A stretch of 64,000 bases of DNA, taken from NCBI RefSeq assembly GCF_048820895.1, contig NZ_JBMERQ010000005.1, forward strand, positions 165,207 through 229,206, given 5' to 3'. The notes beneath the pieces are model-generated. The model did not search any database. It saw nothing but the letters and a program-made list of their open reading frames with translations, and was not told the DNA's origin. Source of the DNA: Cribrihabitans_A neustonicus (GTDB lineage Bacteria; Pseudomonadota; Alphaproteobacteria; Rhodobacterales; Rhodobacteraceae). Position numbers and translations under genes: made by a program. Positions 50,592 to 59,490 of the stretch are shown one piece after another; the first letter of the stretch is position 1; each line of letters begins with the position of its first letter.

Positions 50592-51950
50592 TCAGATGTG
50601 CAGCGCGTGGCCAAGCGCGCGCAGGCAGGCCTCCTGCAACGCTTCCGACTGGGTCGGGTGGGCGTGGATCGTCGCGCCGAGGTCTTCGAGGCAGGCGCCC
50701 ATCTCGAGGGCAAGCGAGAACGCCGCCGACAGCTCGGAGACGCCGGAGCCCACCGCCTGCACGCCCAGCACCGCGTGATCGCTTTCGCGCCAGACCACGC
50801 GCAGGAATCCGTCCTCGCGCTCCATTGTCATGGCGCGGCCGTTGGCTGCTAGCGGGAACTCGGTGCTGCGGGTGCCCTCGATCTCGCCGGGCAGGGCGCC
50901 GCAGGTGACGATCTCGGGGTCGGTGAAGCAGACCGCGGGGATTGCGCGCTTGTCCCATTCCACCGCATGACCCGCGGCGTGTTCAGCCACCATCTCCCCT
51001 TGGGCCATGGCCCGGTGCGCCAGCATCGGCTCGCCGGTGACATCGCCGATCGCGTAGATACCGCGCATCGAGGTCTGGCAGGTCTTGTCGACGCGGATGT
51101 AAGGGCCATTCAAGGTCAGCGCCAGTTCGTCCACGCCGATGCCTGCCGTACGCGGGCGGCGCCCGGCGGTGACCAGCACCTTGGCAGCCGGGACTCTGCC
51201 CTGGCTGGTCGTCAGTTCGCCGTCCGCATGGCCTTCGGCCTTGGTGCCGGTCAGCACAGTGATCCCGAGCGCCTCCAGCCGCTTGGCGACCGGCCGGGTC
51301 AGCGCCGCATCATAGAGCGGCAGGATGCGGTCCTCGAGCTCTACCACTGTGACCTTTGAACCCAATTTGGCGAAGGCGATGCCCAGCTCCAGCCCGATGT
51401 AACCCGCGCCTACCACGGCGAGGCTCTCGGGCACCGCCTGCAGCGCCAGCGCCTCGGTGGAGGACAGGATATCGCCGCCGAAAGGCAGGGATGGCAGTGC
51501 AACCGGCGCGGAGCCGGAGGCGATCACGATGCGCTCGGCCCGGATCTGGGTGGTTTCCTCGCCGCGTTTCACCGCTACGGTCTTGCCGTCGAGGAAGCGC
51601 GCGCGGCCCTCGACCACGCGCACGCCCGCCTTGCGCATCAGCCCGGTCACGCCGCCGGTCAGACGCTTCACGATGCCGTCCTTCCAGGCCATGGTGCGGC
51701 TGAGGTCAATCTCGGGCGTGCCCGCGGTGATCCCCAGCGGGCCTTCGGCCGCGTGGGTCATCTTGTGGAACTCATCCGCGGCATGGATCAGCGCCTTGGA
51801 CGGAATGCAGCCCACGTTCAAACAGGTGCCGCCGGGGTTGGCCTCGTCCACCACGATGGTGTCGACGCCAAGCTGGCCGGCGCGGATGGCGCAGACGTAG
51901 CCGCCGGGTCCCGCGCCGATGATCAGCAATTTGCACTTCAGATCAGTCAT
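50592..51950 (-). CDS. lpdA: Dihydrolipoyl dehydrogenase (E3) of the branched-chain 2-oxoacid dehydrogenase complex
   Basis: This flavoprotein reoxidises the lipoyl groups of the complex with NAD+. The 452-residue protein has the FAD motif IIGAGPGGYVCA at 10-21, the redox disulfide C43/C48 (GGTCLNVGCIPSK), the NAD domain VVGAGYIGLELG near 175 and the C-terminal His-Glu pair HAHPTQSE near 435. It is the last gene of the bkd operon and directly follows the E2 gene with no gap. Confidence 0.93.
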   Translation of the reverse strand: MTDLKCKLLIIGAGPGGYVCAIRAGQLGVDTIVVDEANPGGTCLNVGCIPSKALIHAADEFHKMTHAAEGPLGITAGTPEIDLSRTMAWKDGIVKRLTGGVTGLMRKAGVRVVEGRARFLDGKTVAVKRGEETTQIRAERIVIASGSAPVALPSLPFGGDILSSTEALALQAVPESLAVVGAGYIGLELGIAFAKLGSKVTVVELEDRILPLYDAALTRPVAKRLEALGITVLTGTKAEGHADGELTTSQGRVPAAKVLVTAGRRPRTAGIGVDELALTLNGPYIRVDKTCQTSMRGIYAIGDVTGEPMLAHRAMAQGEMVAEHAAGHAVEWDKRAIPAVCFTDPEIVTCGALPGEIEGTRSTEFPLAANGRAMTMEREDGFLRVVWRESDHAVLGVQAVGSGVSELSAAFSLALEMGACLEDLGATIHAHPTQSEALQEACLRALGHALHI

Positions 51951-53249
51951 TCAGCCCTCGACAAACAGCATGGCCGGACTTTCCAGCAGGGATTTCAGTT
52001 TCTGCACAAAGACCGCCGCGTCCCAGCCATCGATCACCCGGTGATCGAAGGAGCAGGAGATGTTCATCATCTTGCGCGGCCGGAATTGCTGGCCGTCCCA
52101 GACCGGGCGGATCTGCATCTTGTTGACGCCGACGATGGCCACTTCGGGGTGGTTGATGATCGGCGTGGTGGCAATGGCGCCGAGCGGGCCAAGCGAGGTG
52201 ATGGTGATGGTGCCTCCGGTCAGCTCCTCGCGCTTGATCGAGCCGTCGCGGGCGGCCTCAGCCAGACGCGCAAGCTCGCCTGCGTTGTCCCAAAGGCTAT
52301 TGGCCTCCGCATGGTGCAGCACTGGCACGTTGAGCCCCTGCGGCGTCTGTGTGGCGACCCCGATATGAACGCCGCCGTGGCGGTGAATTACACCTTCCTC
52401 GTCATCGAAGCGCGCGTTCAGGCCGGGCTGCTCGCGCACTGCCTCGACGATGGCGCGCATCAGGAACGGCAGGAGGGTCAGTTTGGGGCGGCTGCCTTCG
52501 TGCTTCTTGTTGAGCGCGGCGCGCAGGTCTTCGAGCGCGCCCATCTCCACTTCCTCGACGATGGTGATATGCGGGATCTGCCGTTTCGACAGGGCCATCT
52601 TTTCGGCGATTTTGCGGCGCATGCCGACAACGCGGATTTCTTCGATGCCTGTGTTGCGGCCGCGGGTCACGCTGCCCTGCTTGATGCCGCCGGAGGCAAT
52701 CCAGTTGTCGAGATCCTCGTGGCTGATGCGCCCGCCCGGCCCGGTGCCGGGCACATGGCGCAGATCGACCCCTTCGGAACGCGCCCGGGCCCGCACCGAC
52801 GGCGACGCCAGAGGCTTGCTGCCTTCGGGCCGCGGCAGGCGGTGCCCCGGCTTTTTTGCGGCCGGAGCGGGTGCCGGAGCGGGCGCCGGTTCCGGGGTTT
52901 CCGTCTCCCCCGTGTCTGCATCCGTATCAATTTCCGGAGCGGGCTGCGGCGCCGGGGCACTGGGTTTGGCCGCGTCAGCGGCCGGTCCGGATGCCTCATT
53001 GCCCTCGCCCTCGACCTCGATCCGGATCAGCACCGAGCCGATCGCCATCATCTGGCCGATCTCGCCGCCCAGTTCCAGAACCTTGCCGGAGACTGCAGAG
53101 GGCACCTCGACCGCGGCCTTGTCGGTCATCACCGCCGCCAGGACATCGTCCTCGCGCACAATGTCGCCGGGCTTGACGTGCCACTCGGTCAGCTCAGCCT
53201 CGGCGATGCCTTCCCCCACATCGGGAAGGCGCATGGCAAACACACCCAT
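51951..53249 (-). CDS. bkdB: Lipoamide acyltransferase (E2) of branched-chain 2-oxoacid dehydrogenase
   Basis: E2 forms the core of the complex and transfers the branched acyl group from lipoate to CoA. The 432-residue protein has one lipoyl domain with lipoyl-Lys K44 (MTDKAAVEV), a Pro/Ala/Glu-rich linker (about 85-150), a subunit-binding domain (VRARARSEGVDLRHVPGTG near 152) and the catalytic domain ending with SFDHRVIDGWD, where His and Asp are catalytic. The gene lies 4 bases after bkdA2. Confidence 0.93.
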   Translation of the reverse strand: MGVFAMRLPDVGEGIAEAELTEWHVKPGDIVREDDVLAAVMTDKAAVEVPSAVSGKVLELGGEIGQMMAIGSVLIRIEVEGEGNEASGPAADAAKPSAPAPQPAPEIDTDADTGETETPEPAPAPAPAPAAKKPGHRLPRPEGSKPLASPSVRARARSEGVDLRHVPGTGPGGRISHEDLDNWIASGGIKQGSVTRGRNTGIEEIRVVGMRRKIAEKMALSKRQIPHITIVEEVEMGALEDLRAALNKKHEGSRPKLTLLPFLMRAIVEAVREQPGLNARFDDEEGVIHRHGGVHIGVATQTPQGLNVPVLHHAEANSLWDNAGELARLAEAARDGSIKREELTGGTITITSLGPLGAIATTPIINHPEVAIVGVNKMQIRPVWDGQQFRPRKMMNISCSFDHRVIDGWDAAVFVQKLKSLLESPAMLFVEG

Positions 53250-53253
53250 CCGG

Positions 53254-54267
53254 TTAGCCCTCCATCACTTTCTTCAATGCTTCGCCGACCCGGGCGGGGC
53301 CGGGGAAATATTCCCACTCCTGCGCGTGCGGATAGGGCGTGTCCCAGCCTGTGACGCGGATGATTGGTGCCTCCAGGTGGTAGAAGCAGTTCTCCTGGAC
53401 CAGGCTCATCAGTTCGGCCCCGAACCCGGAGGTGCGCGTTGCCTCATGCACGATCACGCAGCGGCCCGTCTTTTCAACCGACGCGGTGATCGTTTCCAGA
53501 TCGAGCGGCAGCAAAGTGCGCAGGTCGATGACCTCGGCATCGACGCCTGTGGCCTCTGCCGCGGCCTCCGCCACATAGACCATCGTGCCGTAAGCCAGAA
53601 CCGTGACGTCCGCGCCTTCGCGGGTGATGCTGGCCTTGCCCAGCGGCACGGTCTCGGCGCCCTCCGGCACCTCGCCCTTGGGGTGCGACTTCCAGCTGGT
53701 GACCGGGCGGTCGTGGTAGCCGTCGAAGGGGCCATTATAAAGCCGCTTCGGCTCCAGGAAGATCACCGGATCCGGGTCTTCGATGGCGGCCAGCAGCAGC
53801 CCCTTGGCGTCGCGCGGGTTCGAGGGCATCGCCACCTTCAGCCCTGAAACATGCGTGAACAGCGCTTCCGGGCTCTGGCTGTGGGTCTGGCCGCCAAAAA
53901 TGCCGCCGCCGGTGGGCATGCGGATCACCAGCGGGCAGGTGAAATCGGCGTTGGAGCGGTGCCGCAGCCGCGCCGCTTCCGAGACGATCTGGTCATAGGC
54001 AGGATAGACGTAATCGGCGAACTGGATCTCGATCACCGGCTTCAGCCCGTAGGCGGCCATGCCGATGGCGGTGCCGACGATACCGGACTCGTTGATCGGC
54101 GTATCGAAGCAGCGCGACTTGCCGTATTTCCGCTGCAATCCGGCGGTGCAGCGGAACACGCCGCCGAAAAAGCCCGCATCCTCGCCGAAAACGACGACGC
54201 GCTCATCCGCCGCCATGGCCACGTCATGGGCCTCGCGAATGGCTTCGATCATGGTCATTCTGGCCAT
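53254..54267 (-). CDS. bkdA2: Branched-chain 2-oxoacid dehydrogenase E1, beta subunit
   Basis: With the alpha subunit it decarboxylates the 2-oxoacids from Val, Leu and Ile using thiamine diphosphate. The 337-residue protein shows VFGEDAGFFGGVFRCTAGL near 26, DTPINESGIVGTAIGMA near 55, QIVSEAARLRHRSN near 93 and EATRTSGFGAELMSLV near 275, all typical for BkdA2. It is separated from bkdA1 by 2 bases. Confidence 0.94.
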   Translation of the reverse strand: MARMTMIEAIREAHDVAMAADERVVVFGEDAGFFGGVFRCTAGLQRKYGKSRCFDTPINESGIVGTAIGMAAYGLKPVIEIQFADYVYPAYDQIVSEAARLRHRSNADFTCPLVIRMPTGGGIFGGQTHSQSPEALFTHVSGLKVAMPSNPRDAKGLLLAAIEDPDPVIFLEPKRLYNGPFDGYHDRPVTSWKSHPKGEVPEGAETVPLGKASITREGADVTVLAYGTMVYVAEAAAEATGVDAEVIDLRTLLPLDLETITASVEKTGRCVIVHEATRTSGFGAELMSLVQENCFYHLEAPIIRVTGWDTPYPHAQEWEYFPGPARVGEALKKVMEG

Positions 54268-54269
54268 CT

Positions 54270-55505
54270 TCAGTACCCTGCTTCCTGACGCTGCCGGATC
54301 AGATGCGGCGGCATGGTTTCATAGACGCCTTCGAACATGTCGCGCGGGCTTGGGGTCTTGCCGCCGCCCAGAGTGCCGATGGCCTCAGCCTGCTTCTGGG
54401 TGGCGATGACTTCGTCCAGGATCTCCGCCTCGGCCTGCTTGTGGCGGTCTTCGCTCCACTCGCCGATGGCGACGAGGTGCTTCTTGAGCCGTTCGATTGG
54501 ATCGCCCAGCGGCCAGGCCGCGGCCTCGCGCGCGGAACGGTAGGCGGAGGGGTCGTCGCTGGTGGAATGCCCGCCCGCGCGGTAGGTGACATGCTCGATC
54601 AGGGTCGGGCCAAAGCCGCGCCGGGCCCGCTCGCTCGCCCATTTCGCCACCGCATGCACCGCGAGGTAGTCATTGCCGTCCACCCGGATCGAAGCGATGC
54701 CGAAGCCGTGGCCGCGCGCGGCGAAGGTGCCGACGCCGCCGCGGGCAATGCCCTGGAAAGTGGAGATTGCCCACTGGTTGTTGACGATGTTCAAAACCAC
54801 CGGCGCCTTGTAGGTCGAGGCAAAGACCATGGCGGCATGGAAGTCGCTTTCCGCTGTGGAGCCGTCGCCGATCCAGCCCGCCGCGATCTTCGTATCGCCT
54901 GAGATTGCCGAGGCCATGGACCAGCCGACCGACTGCACGAACTGGGTGCCGAGGTTGCCGGATATCGAGAAGAATCCGTGCTCCTTCGAGGAATACATGA
55001 TCGGCATTTGCCGCCCGTGCAGCGGATCCTCGGCGTTGGAATAAATCTGGTTCATCATGGTCAGCATCGGATAGCCGCCCGCGATCAGCAGCCCGGCTTG
55101 GCGGTAGGTCGGGAAGTTCATGTCGCCCGGCCTAAGCGCGCGGGAGAATGCGCAGGAGACGGCTTCTTCGCCCAGGTGCTGCATGTAGAAGCTGGTCTTG
55201 CCCTGGCGCTGCGCGTTCAGCATCCGGGCATCGAAGGTGCGCAGGGTCATCATGTGGCGCAGCCCTTCGCGCAGCTCGTCCGCGCTCAGCGCACCGGCCC
55301 AGTCGCCCACCGCTTCGCCGTCCTTGTTCAGCACCCGCACGATGGAAAACGCCATATCGCGGATGGTGTCGGGGTCGGCATCAACGGGCGGGCGTTTGAC
55401 GGCACCGGCGCGCGGGATCTCGAAATCGGAGAAATCCGGCGTGTCGCCCGGGCGGCAGCCCGGTTCCGGCACGTTCAGCGATAGCGGCGGGAAGTCATCA
55501 CTCAT
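54270..55505 (-). CDS. bkdA1: Branched-chain 2-oxoacid dehydrogenase E1, alpha subunit
   Basis: The 411-residue protein matches Pseudomonas BkdA1 length (about 410). The N-terminal SLNVPEPGCRPGD is characteristic of this E1 alpha branch. The thiamine diphosphate motif runs from GWIGDGSTAESDFH near 204 to NIVNNQWAIST near 230, and the phosphorylation-loop region YRAGGHSTSDDPSAYR lies near 305. GAGG precedes the ATG by about 8 bases. It is the first gene of the bkd operon and is divergent from bkdR. Confidence 0.94.
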   Translation of the reverse strand: MSDDFPPLSLNVPEPGCRPGDTPDFSDFEIPRAGAVKRPPVDADPDTIRDMAFSIVRVLNKDGEAVGDWAGALSADELREGLRHMMTLRTFDARMLNAQRQGKTSFYMQHLGEEAVSCAFSRALRPGDMNFPTYRQAGLLIAGGYPMLTMMNQIYSNAEDPLHGRQMPIMYSSKEHGFFSISGNLGTQFVQSVGWSMASAISGDTKIAAGWIGDGSTAESDFHAAMVFASTYKAPVVLNIVNNQWAISTFQGIARGGVGTFAARGHGFGIASIRVDGNDYLAVHAVAKWASERARRGFGPTLIEHVTYRAGGHSTSDDPSAYRSAREAAAWPLGDPIERLKKHLVAIGEWSEDRHKQAEAEILDEVIATQKQAEAIGTLGGGKTPSPRDMFEGVYETMPPHLIRQRQEAGY

Positions 55506-55671
55506 GCAAAACCTCTTGTTCCGGGGCAGCCTGCCCCGCGCGCGGGAAATCACCGCCTGCGCGGGGTGGTGCGGATGCTACCAGCATAGCTAACTCGCGT
55601 GGTTGAAAAATCACGAAGATGCGGGTACCTGCGCGACTGGCATATGGAATTGACCCAATAAGGCGGATTTT

Positions 55672-56136
55672 GTGGTGGTTTTCGCTACGGATGCAATCGA
55701 CCGTGAGATACTTCGCGCGCTGCGCGAGGATGGGCGGATACCGCTGGTGCAGCTGGCGGCGCGCGTCGGCCTGTCGCAAACGCCCTGCAAACGGCGGCTG
55801 CAGCGGCTGGAGGAAAGCGGGCTGATCGCGGGCTACATCGCGCGCATCGACCGCAAGGCGGCGGGGTTCGGCATCACCGCCTTTGTTTCGGTGGAACTGG
55901 AGCGTCAGGATGCCGAGGAAATCGCCAGCTTCCAGAAGAAGATCGCCCGTTTCGAAGAGGTGGTGACCGGCACGCTGATGACCGGGGCGCAGGATTTCCT
56001 CTTGGAGATCGTGGTGGAGAGCCTCGAAGAGTTCGAGACCTTCCTGCAGACCAAGCTCCTGCGGATCTCCGGCATCCGCGCCGTGCGCTCGCGCTTTGCG
56101 CTGCGCAAGTTCATCGACCGTGCGCGGATACCCTGA
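55672..56136 (+). CDS. bkdR: BkdR, Lrp/AsnC-family regulator of the bkd operon
   Basis: The 154-residue protein has an N-terminal AsnC helix-turn-helix (LREDGRIPLVQLAARVGLSQTPCKRRLQRLEESGLI) and a C-terminal ligand-binding RAM domain (DFLLEIVVESLEEFETFL). It starts with GTG at 55672 (a second GTG follows directly), with AAGGCGGA about 6 bases upstream. Divergence from bkdA1 across 166 bases matches the known bkdR-bkd arrangement, where the regulator senses branched-chain amino acids. Confidence 0.9.
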   Translation: MVVFATDAIDREILRALREDGRIPLVQLAARVGLSQTPCKRRLQRLEESGLIAGYIARIDRKAAGFGITAFVSVELERQDAEEIASFQKKIARFEEVVTGTLMTGAQDFLLEIVVESLEEFETFLQTKLLRISGIRAVRSRFALRKFIDRARIP

Positions 56137-56157
56137 GAGGAGGCGCGCAGGGCCGGG

Positions 56158-56790
56158 TCAGTCCGGCTTCACCGTCAGCAGTTTCTTGTACATCTCCAGC
56201 AGGAACAGCTCCGCCTCGGCGTAGCGGTCGGCGGCCTTGCCGGGGGCGATCTCTTCGATCTGGACGTCGAAATCGGCGTAGTGCTGGGTCGTCGCCCAGA
56301 TCGAAAACAGCAGGTGATGCGCGTCAACCGTGGCAATCCGGCCTTCGCGCATCCAGTCCTCCAGCACCAGGATCTTGCCGTTGAACAGCTCCTTCAGCGG
56401 GCCGAAGATCTCGCTCCTCGAATGCGGCAGGCCGCTCAGCACCTCGTTGGCGAAAAACTTGCTTTCTTTCGGAAAGTTACGCGAGATTTCCAGCTTGCGG
56501 CGGATGTACTGGCAGATTTCGTCGATCGGGTCGCCATGCGGACTCAGCATGTTCAGGGGCGCCATCCACAGCTGCAGGGTGCGCGACATCAGCTCGCGGC
56601 GGATCGCGTCCTTGCTTTCGAAATAGTAAAGCAGGTTGGGCGTGGTCAGTCCCGCGGTCTTGGCGATCAGGTTGATTGATGCGCCGGACGAGCCGTGCTG
56701 GGCAAAGACCTCCAGCGCAGCGGAAAGAATCTGTTCTGTCTTTTTCCGCTGAATCCGGGTCTTCGGCTTCTCAGCTGCCATGCGCGCCAT
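56158..56790 (-). CDS. TetR-family regulator, RutR-like
   Basis: The 210-residue protein has a TetR helix-turn-helix (ILSAALEVFAQHGSSGASINLIAKTAGLTTPNLLYYFESKDAI) and a C-terminal domain strikingly like RutR: YIRRKLEISRNFPKESKFFANEVL and HHLLFSIWATTQHYADFDVQIE. RutR controls pyrimidine catabolism and purine/pyrimidine genes. No rut genes are in the window, so the target here is uncertain; candidates are the F420 operon just downstream or distant genes. A second in-frame ATG at 56781 is possible. It is convergent with bkdR. Confidence 0.85.
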   Translation of the reverse strand: MARMAAEKPKTRIQRKKTEQILSAALEVFAQHGSSGASINLIAKTAGLTTPNLLYYFESKDAIRRELMSRTLQLWMAPLNMLSPHGDPIDEICQYIRRKLEISRNFPKESKFFANEVLSGLPHSRSEIFGPLKELFNGKILVLEDWMREGRIATVDAHHLLFSIWATTQHYADFDVQIEEIAPGKAADRYAEAELFLLEMYKKLLTVKPD

Positions 56791-56957
56791 TTAAAAATCC
56801 GCCAGTTGCTTATAATGATGCCTATCTGGCGCCCTCTTGGCACAAGTCAAAGCCCGGTGCCAGCGGCCGCAAGAGCGCAGGCCGGTTGAAATTCGATGCT
56901 TGGCGGGCGTGCTGCGCCCGGGAAAGGAGCGGGCAGCCGGAGCCGCCCGCCAAAGAG

Positions 56958-56991
56958 GCGCTGTCCGCGGGGAGACCGGCACGGACAGCGC
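56958..56991 (-). terminator. Candidate terminator of the F420 operon
   Basis: GCGCTGTCCG (56958-56967) pairs perfectly with CGGACAGCGC (56982-56991) around a 14-base loop, 34 bases past the last gene of the minus-strand operon. CTCTTTGG follows on the minus strand, a weak T-run. A second long-range pairing (TGGCGGGC with GCCCGCCA) surrounds it on the far side. Confidence 0.5.
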
Positions 56992-57024
56992 GATGGGTGC
57001 TGCCGGGCGTGCGCCCGGTCTGCC

Positions 57025-58026
57025 TTAGCGGAAGGCCGGAATGACCTTCTCGGCGTAGTCGGCGATGATCTTTTCTTCGTCGCCGCTGTCGAGATAGATG
57101 TTGAACTGGGTGGTGCCGGCCGCTTCGAGATCGCGGATCTTGGCGATATGCTCGTCGGGGGTGCCCAGCACACAGAAGCTCTTGACGATGTCCTCGGTGA
57201 TGAAGTCCAGGTAGGGGTTATCGCTCTGGCCGTGCTTGGAGTAGTCGTAGCCTTTGCGGTTCTTGATATAGTCGGTCAGGCTGGTCGGCACGTGATCACC
57301 GTCGGTGCCGTATTTCTCCACGATGTCAGCGACGTGGTTGCCGACCATGGCGGGGAACCATTTGGTTTTCTCGATGCCTTCCTCGATCGGGCCGGTATGC
57401 GCCGGAGCGGCCGCCATGACGCGGTAGTTCGACATGTCGCGGCCTTCGGCTTCACCGCCGGCCTTGGCCTGATCCGCCAGCCATTTGATGATCTTGGGCT
57501 CGGCGATCTGCAGCACCACACCGTCGCCGACCTTGCCGGCCGAGGCCAGCGCCTTGGGACCGTAGGCGCCGATCCAGACCGGCAGCTCGTAGCCTTGGGC
57601 CCAGGGGAATTTCACCGGCTCGGGGCATTCGCCGTACTGCACTTCCTCACCGCGGATCAGCGACTTCACCACGTGCGTGAACTCTTCCATCCGTTTGATG
57701 GTGGAGGGCTTCTTGCCCATCACACGCACGGCACTGTCGCCGCGGCCGAGGCCGATGTCGAAGCGGCCGCCGGACTGTTTTGCCAGCGAGCCGAACAGCG
57801 AGGCCGCCACCGACCACTCGCGCGAGTTCGGGTTGGTCACCAGCGGGCCGAAGCGCATCTTCTTTGTGTGTTCCATGCACATCGCCATGGCGACGAAGCT
57901 TTCGCGCCACAGGATGTGGCTGTCGTAGAACCAGCAGTAGGTGAAGCCTGCGTTTTCCGCCTGGCGGACCAGTGCGCGGGCGCGTTCGGGCTCAACGAAG
58001 CCCTTGAAGCAAATACCAAATTCCAT
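57025..58026 (-). CDS. F420-dependent luciferase-like oxidoreductase (TIGR03842-type)
   Basis: This 333-residue protein belongs to the luciferase-like monooxygenase superfamily, in the branch that uses coenzyme F420. It shows the barrel start MEFGICFKGFVEPERARALV, RFGPLVTNPNSREWSVAASLFGSL near 75, GRFDIGLGRGDSAVRVMGKKP near 105, and PVWIGAYGPKALASAGKVGDGVV near 165. Its place at the end of a cof operon strongly supports F420 use. GGGAGAGA lies 7 bases before the ATG used. The reaction is unknown; relatives include methylenetetrahydromethanopterin reductase-like and sugar dehydrogenase-like enzymes. Confidence 0.87.
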   Translation of the reverse strand: MEFGICFKGFVEPERARALVRQAENAGFTYCWFYDSHILWRESFVAMAMCMEHTKKMRFGPLVTNPNSREWSVAASLFGSLAKQSGGRFDIGLGRGDSAVRVMGKKPSTIKRMEEFTHVVKSLIRGEEVQYGECPEPVKFPWAQGYELPVWIGAYGPKALASAGKVGDGVVLQIAEPKIIKWLADQAKAGGEAEGRDMSNYRVMAAAPAHTGPIEEGIEKTKWFPAMVGNHVADIVEKYGTDGDHVPTSLTDYIKNRKGYDYSKHGQSDNPYLDFITEDIVKSFCVLGTPDEHIAKIRDLEAAGTTQFNIYLDSGDEEKIIADYAEKVIPAFR

Positions 58027-58051
58027 TTGTCGTTCTCTCCCTGTTGGAATC

Positions 58052-58720
58052 TTAGTGGTCGGGGGCCCAGATGCGGATGCCCGCATGGGTGAAGGGCACC
58101 GCCTTGGAAATGTTCTGGCGGATCAGGATCGGGGTGATCGCCTCGATGCAGCGGGCGGCCTCGGCGTCGCCGGCGTTGTAGGCCTCGACGTCCAGCGCGC
58201 GGACCAGCTCGATCACCTTCTTGCGGGCGGGCAGGCTGTTGCCGCAGATCAGGATGTCGCAGTTGATCGGCCAGTCGAGGTTGTTGAGCGTGGTAGCCGA
58301 CACATTGTGCAGCGCGCCGATCACCGGGATCTCGTCGCCCAGCAGCGCCTGCGCGGCCTCGGTGGCGGAGCCTTCGGGCGGCATGTCCACCTTCTTGGGG
58401 TCGCCCTCTTTCAGCGGCACCACGATATCGACCAGGATCTTGCCCGCGAGGGCCGGCTTCAGCGCCTCCAGCGTGGCGTTATGGGCCGAGAACGGTACCG
58501 CGAGGATCACCATCTCGTCGGCCGCGGCGGTGGCGGTTTCGTTGTCGACGCCGGTGATCTCGGCCGCGCCTTCCGGCAGTTTCGCCATCAGCTCGGCGGC
58601 GATGCCTGCGCTGCGCCCGCCATCGCGCGAGCCCAGTGCGACGGGGATGCCCGCGCGGGCAAAGCGCAATGCCAGCCCCTGTCCTTGCGGCCCGGTGCCG
58701 CCAATGATCGCGATTGTCAT
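58052..58720 (-). CDS. npdG: F420:NADP+ oxidoreductase (NADPH-dependent F420 reductase)
   Basis: This enzyme moves hydride between F420H2 and NADP+, linking the F420 pool to NADPH. The 222-residue protein has the N-terminal NADP-binding motif IIGGTGPQGQGLALRFARAG with a following SRD (for the 2'-phosphate), DEMVILAVPFSAH near 75, VPVIGALHNVSA-like sequence near 130 and CGNSLPARKKVIELV near 155, matching NpdG/Fno. Its start overlaps the cofE stop (ATGA). Confidence 0.92.
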   Translation of the reverse strand: MTIAIIGGTGPQGQGLALRFARAGIPVALGSRDGGRSAGIAAELMAKLPEGAAEITGVDNETATAAADEMVILAVPFSAHNATLEALKPALAGKILVDIVVPLKEGDPKKVDMPPEGSATEAAQALLGDEIPVIGALHNVSATTLNNLDWPINCDILICGNSLPARKKVIELVRALDVEAYNAGDAEAARCIEAITPILIRQNISKAVPFTHAGIRIWAPDH

Positions 58721-59490
58721 CGGAACATGTCCTCCTGTTTTTTTCTCAGTATGTCGGCGCCGCGGCTGTCGGCCGGCTCCCAGTCGAGCCCGCGCAGCAG
58801 CACCGCCGGTGTTTTCCCGTTCTTGCGCACCACCAGGCCCGAGGCGGCGGCGATCTCGTCCGCGAGCGCTGGTTCGGTTACCTGCAGCGGGCGGCCCCAG
58901 GCGTCCACGTTGCCTTGTTCCTTGATGGTGGCGGGCACTTTGCTCAGGCCGATGGCGACGTTGACCTGGCCCAGCCGCCAGGGGCGGCCGAAGGTGTCGG
59001 TCATCACCACGCCGACCCGCACGCCGAAGCGCGCGGCGAGGGCTTCCCGCAGCCGGGCGCAGCTTGCATCCGGGTCGGGCGGCAGCACCATGGCGGCGTC
59101 TTCCTCGCCGAAGTTCGACTCGTCCACCGCCGCGTTGGCCGAGATGAAGCCGAGCCGGTGCTCGCAGATCATCGTGCCCTCGTTCTGGTCCGGGCGGCGG
59201 AAGGCGCGCACCACGCGGGTGCTTTCGCGCAGGACAATCTCGACCTTGCGGGGGTCCTTGTTCAGCTCTTCTGCGTATTTCAGTGCCTCTTCCGACGGCG
59301 TGACGGAAGCGAGCGGGATGATGCAGTCCTCGGCCTTGGAGAAGACCTTCTGCGCAACGCACAGGATATCGCCGTCCTGAAGCCCGAGGCCCGAGGTCTC
59401 CAGGCAATCGCCCAGGATCGCGGCAAGATCGTCGCCATTTTTGACATCCGGCACGCCGGGCACGGCGGTGAGGGTGACGGAGAGGCTCAT
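58717..59490 (-). CDS. cofE: Coenzyme F420-0:L-glutamate ligase
   Basis: CofE adds the glutamate tail to F420-0 using GTP. The 257-residue protein has GLGLQDGDILCVAQKVFSKAE near 33-53, ESTRVVRAFR near 90, ICEHRLGFISANAAVDESN near 107-125 and GVVMTDTFGRPWRLGQVNVAIG near 163-185. Its length is that of the archaeal single-domain form; it lacks the C-terminal nitroreductase-like domain found in mycobacterial FbiB. It overlaps cofC upstream and npdG downstream by 4 bases each. Confidence 0.93.
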   Translation of the reverse strand: MSLSVTLTAVPGVPDVKNGDDLAAILGDCLETSGLGLQDGDILCVAQKVFSKAEDCIIPLASVTPSEEALKYAEELNKDPRKVEIVLRESTRVVRAFRRPDQNEGTMICEHRLGFISANAAVDESNFGEEDAAMVLPPDPDASCARLREALAARFGVRVGVVMTDTFGRPWRLGQVNVAIGLSKVPATIKEQGNVDAWGRPLQVTEPALADEIAAASGLVVRKNGKTPAVLLRGLDWEPADSRGADILRKKQEDMFR

